Source: Hyphomicrobium sp.
GTDB taxonomy: Bacteria; Pseudomonadota; Alphaproteobacteria; Rhizobiales; Hyphomicrobiaceae
Length of the DNA stretch: 33,737 bases
Direction of reading: 5' to 3'
Assembly: GCA_013141015.1 (NCBI GenBank)
Contig: JABFRT010000058.1
Coordinates: forward strand, 1 to 33,737
How positions within the stretch are numbered: position 1 is the stretch's first letter; each line of letters opens with the position of its first letter. This document shows, piece after piece, positions 27,701-33,737 of the stretch. The position numbers and the translations under genes were made by a program. The notes under the pieces are model-generated. The model had not been told where the DNA came from. It ran no database searches and saw only the letters and a list, made by a program, of their open reading frames with translations.

Positions 27701-30103
27701 TTCGTTCAGGCAATACGACATCCAATAGGGCAGGATTTTTGGAACGCCCTGAAGCCTGTTGATGTTTTGGCTGCTTTGCTCGGCAACGAGATAGTTTACG
27801 ACGGTATAATACTTGGCGCACTCTAGTAGTTTCGGCTCGAGAAACGCGTTATTCGATATGATAACGTCGTGCCCCTTCAGCAGGTCCAGATTGGAATTCT
27901 TGAGGCTCGGGCCATTGCCGACAATGACGCAAACGTCACTCGTCCGCTTCGCAATCTTGTCTCGCAAAAACGCATGCGATTTCTCGATTTGCTTCCGCTT
28001 CCATGCCGCATCGAATGCCCAGCGCTTCGGCCCGACCGTATAGCAAACGTGGCCCGGCTCTTGTGCCGTATCGAGGGCCGTCTGCTTGCAGGGCGTCGAT
28101 GCTTTCAAACCAAGGCGGCCGAGTTCGCGGAGGGTGTCACCATAGCCTTTTTCCGAAGGCTTTGATTTGAGCATCTCATAAGTCAAGGCGCCGGTATTGT
28201 AGGCCTTCATCAACTCAACGTAGTGCCGCTCAATCTCTGCCTCGTTCTTGACTGTGGTATTGGCGGCATGCGCCAGTACGCCGTCGAAACCTTCCGACAG
28301 AAATTCTGCATAGCGCCGCAACCAGTTGTGGTTCGCGTAACCGAAGTGGCTGACCAACATGTCGCAAACCTCAGCGTAGCTTTTGCCGCGCTGGCCGTAG
28401 GTTTTGTTGTTGGTGTGGTAGCGGGCGAGGGCCAGATTCTCGTCGAGATATGCGAACTTTATGCCCGCTTTCACGCAGCGGATCCAATACTCATAGTCCA
28501 TACAAAAGTGCAGGCCGCCGTTAATCTCGCCCACCGTCTCGATCACACTGCGGCGCATGAACAGAGCCGGCTGAAGAATGCCGTCCTCTTGCTGCAACCG
28601 CCACGGCAGCGTCTCAGGCTTCTTATTCAGATAGACGTCACGCAGGTGGCCACCGCGCTCGTCGATATAGATGCCTTTTCCGTAGACGATATCCGGACGG
28701 TCCGGCTGATTGAAGCGGTCGATGACGCGTTGGAAAACGCCAGGATCGGCGAAGACGTCATCGGAATTCAGCCACGCGATGACGTCGCCCTGCGCGGCGC
28801 GAAAACCCTTGTTGATTGCATCGGACTGGCCGTTATCCGGCTCGGTGAATAGCGTGACGTGCGCAAATTTGCGGGCGATATCGCGGCTGCCGTCTGTTGA
28901 GCCGGGATCATAAACAAAATGCTCGATCGGCTTGAGCGTCTGATCGGCGATGGAGCTGAGGCACTCGTCTAGGAACTCAGCCTGATTGAAGCTCGGGCTA
29001 ATCACCGAAACTGTCCGAACGTCGGCCGCATGCACGTTGCCGGCCAGGCCGTTCGACACTCTTACCACCTGATTCAAAAGCTCGTCCCCCTGCGCCTTTC
29101 CAAATCTCTGGCGCGCTATTTCTGTCAACTGTTGCTGGAGCTTGCCATCGAGCTCCAGTGACGCAAAGAACGTTATTGCACGCCGCCAATCCGCATCATC
29201 AAAATGGTCTGGATAGGCAGCGCTTTTCTGCACGCTATCGAGCAGGAAATGTATGAGCAGGCCGTTGATCACCGTGTTCTCCGGGATATTCCGGATGTCC
29301 TCAGGCTTGAAGGCACCAACGTCTTTGAGGCGCGACAACATGCGCACGAACGGGTGGCTGAAATATAGGGCGTTGCGCTTGTTGGTGTCGGCCATAAAGT
29401 CGGCCTCAGACCCCTTATTACCGAGTGCGGCGCGTTTTTCTTCTTGGGTCTGCGTGCGGTGACATACCGTCGGCTTACCGATAAGGCATACAGGCTTATC
29501 GTGGAAAGCTTCGAGCATCATGCCAAGCTGCGGGTACATCGACCCGAAATAAGGGGCAGGATTGACCTGCAAAAATGCCTGGCGCCGGAAAATATTGACG
29601 GAGATGAAGCCGATTACACTGATGAATCCGAAGTCGCGGCAAAAGGCCCGAAGCCCGGCATAATCCTTATCGACCGGCTCCAGCCGCATCCAATTCGGCG
29701 ACAATAGTTTTGACAGATCGGTATTGCGGCGCGTGCGATTGAGCACCAGCATGTCATAGCGATTTTGACGCAGCCTCGCGACGAGCTCGTCCATCGCCTG
29801 ATCGTGTTCGAGATAGTCGTCATCACCGAAAATCCAAAGATACTCGCCGGAAGCGCCCTCGGCCGCAGCGATCAAGCTGCGCTCAAGTCCGAGATTGTTG
29901 CTGCGGCGGCGAAACGTGATGAAGGCGTGCCGGGCAGCAAAATCTTCAACGGGCGCCAGCGAATTTCCGGGCGAGGCGTCGTCGGTTACAAGTATTTCGA
30001 TATCGCGATCATATTTGCCTGAAATCTGCCGGGCGAACGTCTCGAGCGCATGCAGCAATGAGTCCGGGCGGTCATAAGCCGGAATGACGATACTCAATAA
30101 CAT
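24701..30103 (-). CDS. Giant fusion: two GT2, MptE-like, FkbM methyltransferase, TM/coiled coil, methyltransferase
   Basis: 1800 residues from ATG 30103, fixed by GAGGAG six bases upstream. Domains: GT2-A about 1-225 (IVIPAYDRP 4-12, GDDD 93-96); GT2-B about 362-600 (VSVISPSFNQ 365-374, NSDD 446-449, DYEYW near 536-540); an MptE/DUF115-like Rossmann domain about 720-920 (VIVGNGPSLKN 726-736); FkbM methyltransferase about 975-1180 (VDVGAHFGTS, FLKIDVEGYD from 1083); a Ser/Thr/Ala-rich linker to about 1280; two membrane segments (about 1302-1323 and 1338-1357); a coiled coil about 1364-1541 with a duplicated unit; and a C-terminal Methyltransf_24-like domain (VEIGTLFGVG from 1626, LIIDGDHS 1718-1725). 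It probably extends and methylates a glycan at the membrane. It is the last gene of a three-gene minus unit. Each domain is confidently placed; the combination is unusual, and the substrates are unknown. Confidence 0.93.
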   Translation of the reverse strand: MLLSIVIPAYDRPDSLLHALETFARQISGKYDRDIEILVTDDASPGNSLAPVEDFAARHAFITFRRRSNNLGLERSLIAAAEGASGEYLWIFGDDDYLEHDQAMDELVARLRQNRYDMLVLNRTRRNTDLSKLLSPNWMRLEPVDKDYAGLRAFCRDFGFISVIGFISVNIFRRQAFLQVNPAPYFGSMYPQLGMMLEAFHDKPVCLIGKPTVCHRTQTQEEKRAALGNKGSEADFMADTNKRNALYFSHPFVRMLSRLKDVGAFKPEDIRNIPENTVINGLLIHFLLDSVQKSAAYPDHFDDADWRRAITFFASLELDGKLQQQLTEIARQRFGKAQGDELLNQVVRVSNGLAGNVHAADVRTVSVISPSFNQAEFLDECLSSIADQTLKPIEHFVYDPGSTDGSRDIARKFAHVTLFTEPDNGQSDAINKGFRAAQGDVIAWLNSDDVFADPGVFQRVIDRFNQPDRPDIVYGKGIYIDERGGHLRDVYLNKKPETLPWRLQQEDGILQPALFMRRSVIETVGEINGGLHFCMDYEYWIRCVKAGIKFAYLDENLALARYHTNNKTYGQRGKSYAEVCDMLVSHFGYANHNWLRRYAEFLSEGFDGVLAHAANTTVKNEAEIERHYVELMKAYNTGALTYEMLKSKPSEKGYGDTLRELGRLGLKASTPCKQTALDTAQEPGHVCYTVGPKRWAFDAAWKRKQIEKSHAFLRDKIAKRTSDVCVIVGNGPSLKNSNLDLLKGHDVIISNNAFLEPKLLECAKYYTVVNYLVAEQSSQNINRLQGVPKILPYWMSYCLNEDDDTYFVDAVGHAAFSKDMFKNMSWRHTVTFYNLHLAFGLGYKRVIMIGFDHFYKQSSDVKEGDIILTTNEDPNHFDSRYFRGKTWQAADVDMMEQMYQLAKTAYAEEGREIINATAGGALEIFPRMDLEAALKGEAVSAGKSGQSTGISRAAGASVDETEVVAAMLSGRVGRNHVMVDVGAHFGTSAGYFDKLGWTIHCFEPDPSNRAKLVARFGGSRTVSIDQRAVSDKPALGVAFFTSSESTGISGLHSFRDTHKQTARVDVTTVAEIVRDRNLSKIDFLKIDVEGYDFSVLKGIPWDQIKPDVIEAEFEDAKTVPLGHTYREVCEYLQDKGYAVYLSEWHPIIRYGIPHDWCRVIRYPDRLITDEAWGNLLAFRTDPGLAEVERAFASLAKVRKPELAASAPAVTAGDKSKSPSTSTTSSRTSDLQSKAPPAVKLQAVSTAATHVPATKASARHPYVHRDSGLPLYTRIALWAKNTSPILFSLGRFAMRLLRLARRFWPLSLLALAALASLVAVYLLPQLAGYRPALDLDANLMTLMTALPLFAIAIAFAFFNTRRTGGKLVTLLQSEIGTLRRQLLIAEQANAKLTRDLAAQQTEFTAHEKSAGAKLAALIEQTSGPNSRLSMLAARSETVESRVAMIDPQISRLASEIAAVKSDVGRQLSSVEQVAKALEGKVTAFDPQIGRLAGEMAAFIAFRTDVDKQLKSLEQLSKLAIERSSDVAVQVQQAQEAARAVARTIPANNALGFQTFNRMLRKADAETLTTVWGRALSVPLDSKTLHYMAHKACTLESMMTGRLATSIETILLRTVVAMGVNRREVNIVEIGTLFGVGAAIMYDVLKQRFEHVHLTLLDPLDGYYSQGKPDIQTGQLVNEKTLLRNLSRVAIADDELTLIKRFSTDDEAITEAGRRPIDVLIIDGDHSLSGVKADFENYGKMVRLGGFIIFDDYDSPDWPDIKGYVDREISNCGWLAHVGNEFRTAVFRVTRRAENDETNPAS

Positions 30104-30109
30104 GTCGCA

Positions 30110-30115
30110 CTCCTC
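30110..30115 (-). promoter_or_regulatory. Shine-Dalgarno deciding the start of the giant gene
   Basis: GAGGAG on the minus strand, six bases before ATG 30103. It selects this ATG (MLLSIVIPAY, the natural start of a GT2 fold) over the in-frame upstream start at 30160. Confidence 0.8.
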
Positions 30116-30196
30116 GCGCCGGCGGCACTCAATGGTCTCGCTGGACAAACGCCCCTGCACATCCGGGCCTGCCGCTTACCCCCAACACCAGCCAGG

Positions 30197-31063
30197 TCAG
30201 ACCGCTTCTTTTGGACAGCCTGCCTTGTCGAGGCCAGCATTGAATTCTTCGAGAAATCCTTGACGTACCAACAAGAGATCGGTCCAGATATATCCTTTGG
30301 CCGGACGCCAATCCGTCATGAATTTAGCAAGCTGGCCGGAACGTCTCGGCAAGCCGGCAATCTCACCACGAATTGCGGTGGAACCATTCGATAGCGGCAA
30401 CTGATGATAACCTGCACGGAACCCCAGTTTATCGGGCTCAACGCCAACAGGTATGGCATTGTATTCGGTATCGAAAATTGCATAGCCGTGGCTGGCGGCA
30501 AATTCGACAACGTCTTCCTCGCCCTGGAATTCGACAAACATCATGTCAATCAGCCCGCGATCAATCAGCTTGCTTGCACCGCGCAGAACCGCTCCCTCAC
30601 CGCCCTGAACGTCGATTTTCAGGAACCTAACGCGTTCGTCAACGCATGAGTCGAGCGAGCAGACATCAACGTTAAAAACCTTCTCTCCTGGCTTTCCCGC
30701 GGCTTCAGCGGCGGGAATGAGCATTCCGGTGGATGAGTACCCGGGCCGTTTGCCCCAACCGCGCTCGTGACCTTGCACAACGCTCGGCACGAAGAAGACT
30801 CCGGGGCCGTCAAAGTCTGCAACAGCCTTTTCGACCAGAGATATTCCAGAGATGCCCTCGGTGATCTCGCGGAAATAGGGCAGATTGCCTTGCCAAGGCT
30901 CGAAGCAAATGGTCCGGCCTGATGGGCTCGCTTGCTGCAGCTGCCGGGCCACCGTCCCCATTGCCGCGCCAACATCGAGACTAAGACAGGGTGGGAACTG
31001 GCTAACCAAACTGAAGACGAATTCCGGACTGGCGTGTGCAAGCCGACTCGAGACCGTGATCAT
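30197..31063 (-). CDS. FkbM family methyltransferase
   Basis: About 288 residues from ATG 31063. SAM motif LSLDVGAAMGTVA (about 27-39), the acidic residue in CFEPWQGN, and the family signature RFLKIDVQGGEGAVLRGA (about 146-163) are present. FkbM enzymes O-methylate sugars or polyketides; in a polysaccharide locus a sugar hydroxyl is the likely acceptor. The start is uncertain: the frame is open to 31141 and no good Shine-Dalgarno precedes ATG 31063. It lies 93 bases before the giant gene, which carries a second FkbM domain with a different sequence. Confidence 0.88.
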   Translation of the reverse strand: MITVSSRLAHASPEFVFSLVSQFPPCLSLDVGAAMGTVARQLQQASPSGRTICFEPWQGNLPYFREITEGISGISLVEKAVADFDGPGVFFVPSVVQGHERGWGKRPGYSSTGMLIPAAEAAGKPGEKVFNVDVCSLDSCVDERVRFLKIDVQGGEGAVLRGASKLIDRGLIDMMFVEFQGEEDVVEFAASHGYAIFDTEYNAIPVGVEPDKLGFRAGYHQLPLSNGSTAIRGEIAGLPRRSGQLAKFMTDWRPAKGYIWTDLLLVRQGFLEEFNAGLDKAGCPKEAV

Positions 31064-31180
31064 TGGGAAGGATTCCAGTTGAAATACGCTATTAGGGGAA
31101 CGCCGCATCCGACTGCAAAGCCGATGCTTTACACTGACCAATCCATTAAAGTCGGTCTTACAACGCAGCCAACGACACCG

Positions 31181-31888
31181 TCAAGTTGCCAGGGTTTTAC
31201 GCGCGGCGATTTTCAAGGATACGCTTTGCGCATGCTGACGCAGCTCATCCAAAGCCGGTGATATCGTCTTCCAGCCATGCATGATGTTGTCGGGGTTCGA
31301 GGCGATGTCCGGCGTAAACACCAATCCGCCCGCGAACACATCTCCGACGGGCGTGACGTCGGGCCGCTTTGATATCGCATTCCGGTACATTTCAAAGCGG
31401 TCACGCCAGAACGCTGTTGGGTTGCCGGAAATATACATGTCTACCGCGTGATACATGACGCCGCCAGGCTTCAACACGCGAACACAGTCGTCGAAGAAGG
31501 CCTGAAACTCTGTGTCCGGCACGTGCTCGACAACCGAAATCGAAAATAGAATATCAAAGGTCGCATCTGCGATCTGACCGTTGCTCTTGCCGATTTCCGT
31601 TCTGATATTCGTCACACCCGGCAAAACGACCTCGCTCTTGGGCCCATTGTCGGCGCCTTGAAACGGCTCGATATTGTAGCAGGAATTGCTCCGGCTGAAT
31701 TGCGGCAATACGCGAGACGCCCCGCCGCCTATCTCGCCGATCACCTTGCCGGTGGTTCCTGACAACTCTTGCAACACAAACAAGTCCTGCATCGTCTTCA
31801 ACTGGAACGACAATTTATGCGGATTGTCTTTGAGGAGGCCCGCGTCCAGCGCCTTCCAGATTTCCGGCTTGCGAATAAAGTCGAACAT
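31181..31888 (-). CDS. Class I SAM-dependent methyltransferase
   Basis: 235 residues from ATG 31888 (MFDFIRKPEIW), with GGGGG just upstream; the open frame reaches 31942 but adds no family sequence. SAM motif VIGEIGGGASRVL, the acidic region NIEPFQG, and ILFSISVVEHVPDTEF followed by VRVLKPGGVMYHAVD mark the Methyltransf_11-type core. It probably methylates a sugar or other polysaccharide substituent. It is the first gene of the minus unit that continues with the FkbM and giant genes, and is divergent from gmd across 225 bases. Confidence 0.86.
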   Translation of the reverse strand: MFDFIRKPEIWKALDAGLLKDNPHKLSFQLKTMQDLFVLQELSGTTGKVIGEIGGGASRVLPQFSRSNSCYNIEPFQGADNGPKSEVVLPGVTNIRTEIGKSNGQIADATFDILFSISVVEHVPDTEFQAFFDDCVRVLKPGGVMYHAVDMYISGNPTAFWRDRFEMYRNAISKRPDVTPVGDVFAGGLVFTPDIASNPDNIMHGWKTISPALDELRQHAQSVSLKIAARKTLAT

Positions 31889-32113
31889 CGTGCCCCCAAC
31901 CTTATGTATTTGACCCGCAGTAGGTGCTTCTTCCGGCCGCAACGCCGCGTCTATCTGCTTGCCACGCCGCTATCCACGTCTTTCGCACCCATATCGGCGC
32001 GGATTGCACACCCGCCGCAGGGCCGTAACCTTGCGAGGCTTGCCGTTCTTGGCTATGGCCTATGGCTTGCCTGAATTGAATGGCATCTCGCTGATTTCTC
32101 AACCGGTATCGAC

Positions 32114-33187
32114 ATGACAAGCCCAAAAACTGCACTGATCACTGGCGTCACCGGACAGGACGGTGCTTACCTTGCCCGCTTGCTCCTTGGCAAGGGCTAC
32201 ATCGTCCACGGCGTCAAGCGCCGGTCTTCGTCATTCAATACCGAGCGAATTGACGCGCTTTACGAAGACCCGCACGAGCATAAAACGTCGTTCTTCTTGC
32301 ACTATGGAGACCTGACCGACTCGACCAATCTCATTCGCTTGGTCCAAGAAGCGCAGCCCGACGAAATCTACAACCTCGCGGCCCAAAGCCACGTGCAGGT
32401 GAGTTTTGAAACGCCGGAATATACAGCCAACTCGGATGCGATTGGCACCCTGCGTCTGCTGGAAGCCATTCGCATTCTGAAGATGGGCGACAAGGTTCGT
32501 TTCTATCAGGCATCGACTTCCGAACTTTACGGGAAGGTTCAGGAAATCCCGCAGAAGGAAACGACACCTTTCTACCCGCGCTCGCCCTATGCAGCGGCAA
32601 AACTCTACGCTTACTGGATCACAGTCAATTACCGTGAAGCCTACGGCATGCATGCGTCGAACGGTATTTTGTTCAATCATGAAAGCCCGGTCCGCGGCGA
32701 AACATTCGTGACGCGGAAAATCACGCGCGCCGTTGTGCGCATCGAAGCCGGCCTGCAGAAGACGCTGTTTCTCGGCAACCTCGACGCCAAGCGCGACTGG
32801 GGCCATGCCAAAGACTACGTCGAAGGCATGTGGATGATGATGCAACAGGAACAAGCTGACGACTACGTACTGGCAACAGGGGAAACCCACTCGGTTCGCG
32901 AGTTTGTCGAACTGTCGTTTGCTGAAATCGGCCGGTCCATTTCGTGGAAGGGCAAGGGCGTCGATGAAGTCGGTTACGACGCGCAGTCAGGCGCCGAGTT
33001 GGTCCGCATCGATCCCCGCTATTTCCGGCCGACCGAGGTCGATTTGCTGCTCGGCGACCCAACCAAGGCGCGTGAAAAATTGGGCTGGACTCACAGCACG
33101 CCGTTCAAGCAACTGGTCAAGGAAATGATCGAGGCTGACAAAAAGCTGCTTAAGCGTGAGGCTTGGCGCAACTCGCTGACCGAGTAG
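32114..33187 (+). CDS. gmd: GDP-mannose 4,6-dehydratase
   Basis: Converts GDP-mannose to GDP-4-keto-6-deoxymannose with NADP(H), the entry to GDP-L-fucose, GDP-rhamnose and related sugars. 357 residues. The dinucleotide motif [13 protein letters not shown] is near the N-terminus, followed by YNLAAQSHV, the catalytic [18 protein letters not shown] (Tyr/Lys pair), and the family-specific [16 protein letters not shown] and [21 protein letters not shown]. Full length. It is followed 43 bases later by fcl, so the pair forms the usual GDP-fucose operon. Confidence 0.97.
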   Translation: MTSPKTALITGVTGQDGAYLARLLLGKGYIVHGVKRRSSSFNTERIDALYEDPHEHKTSFFLHYGDLTDSTNLIRLVQEAQPDEIYNLAAQSHVQVSFETPEYTANSDAIGTLRLLEAIRILKMGDKVRFYQASTSELYGKVQEIPQKETTPFYPRSPYAAAKLYAYWITVNYREAYGMHASNGILFNHESPVRGETFVTRKITRAVVRIEAGLQKTLFLGNLDAKRDWGHAKDYVEGMWMMMQQEQADDYVLATGETHSVREFVELSFAEIGRSISWKGKGVDEVGYDAQSGAELVRIDPRYFRPTEVDLLLGDPTKAREKLGWTHSTPFKQLVKEMIEADKKLLKREAWRNSLTE

Positions 33188-33230
33188 CTGCCACGCCGCG
33201 CCGAAGCCCCGCCCACTAACGGAGTGCCTC

Positions 33231-33737
33231 ATGAGCTTTTCGCTGGCCAACAAGCGCGTCTTCGTCGCCGGGCACCGAGGCATGGTCGGCGCAGCAATCG
33301 TTCGCCGGCTTGCCAGCGAGAATTGTGAAATCCTCACCATTGGCCGCACCGGCGTCGATCTTAGAACGGTAAGCGTCCGCACGGTTTTGAGCGGGAACGG
33401 CCGGAGGCCGTCATTCTGGCTGCGGCCAAAGTTGGCGGCATCCTGGCCAACGCCACCTATCCTGCGGAATTCCTCTACGACAACTTGGCCATCGAGACCA
33501 ACGTCGTGCATTCAGCCTATGCGACCGGGTGCGCCAAGCTGCTGTTCCTCGGCTCCTCGTGCATCTATCCGAAGTTTGCGCCTCAACCCATCCCCGAAGA
33601 CGCCCTGTTGACCGGGCCGCTTGAGCCAACCAACGAATGGTATGCGATTGCAAAAATCGCCGGCTTGAAGCTGTGCGAAGCCTACCGCCGCCAATACGGC
33701 GTCGACTTCATCGCAGCCATGCCGACCAATCTCTACG
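33231..33737 (+). pseudogene. fcl: GDP-L-fucose synthase, frameshifted and cut by window edge
   Basis: Reduces and epimerises GDP-4-keto-6-deoxymannose to GDP-L-fucose. The start (MSFSLANKRVFVAGHRGMVG, ending near VDLRT) is in frame from ATG 33231. From about 33386 the family sequence continues in another frame: [18 protein letters not shown], then [38 protein letters not shown] and MPTNLY up to the edge. The shift lies between about 33366 and 33386. Against the expected spacing of these motifs roughly four bases are missing, so this is not simply one base lost from the TTTT run at 33385-33388. All later catalytic motifs look intact in the second frame. This may be a recent mutation or a sequence error; the 3' end lies outside the window. 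Confidence 0.85.

Overview
The window looks like a chromosomal segment of an alphaproteobacterium. It opens with the 5' part of a 16S rRNA gene (minus strand) that has alphaproteobacterial signature stretches. The housekeeping block that follows (clpB, MOSC protein, DUF4167 protein, prmC, prfA, a small HTH/membrane protein, ptsP, lysC, divergent ubiG) matches gene order known from Hyphomicrobiales and related orders. I do not commit to an order or genus.

Layout. 1-684: 16S rRNA (minus, runs off the left edge), with a leader holding a boxA-like antiterminator and a candidate rrn promoter near 1067-1095. 1588-3654: membrane-anchored M23 peptidase (plus). 3700-6294: ClpB (minus), interrupted by an in-frame TAA at codon 101. 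6489-7271: MOSC protein (plus), closed by a strong shared terminator. 7346-15627: minus-strand block of DUF4167 protein, prmC, prfA, HTH/TM protein, ptsP and lysC. 15849-17199: ubiG, a 50-residue DUF2256 protein and a small lipoprotein (plus).

From 17215 to the right edge lies a surface-polysaccharide region built from four transcription units. Unit 1 (minus, 22418 to 17215): GT4 glycosyltransferase, initiating sugar-phosphate transferase, NAD-dependent epimerase/reductase, Wzy/WaaL-type polymerase or ligase, RmlB. Unit 2 (plus, 22674-24549): GT2 glycosyltransferase and a zinc-ribbon methyltransferase. Unit 3 (minus, 31888 to 24701): class I methyltransferase, FkbM methyltransferase, and an 1800-residue protein joining two GT2 domains, an MptE/DUF115-like domain, an FkbM methyltransferase, two membrane segments, a coiled coil and a second methyltransferase. 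Unit 4 (plus, 32114 to edge): gmd and fcl for GDP-6-deoxyhexose synthesis, with fcl carrying a frameshift and cut by the window end.

Together the right half can supply activated 6-deoxy sugars (dTDP- and GDP-linked), start a lipid-linked glycan, extend it, methylate it and polymerise or ligate it. The most unusual items are the five-catalytic-domain fusion protein and the stop codon inside clpB. The fcl frameshift is a reminder that sequence or assembly errors could explain the broken genes.
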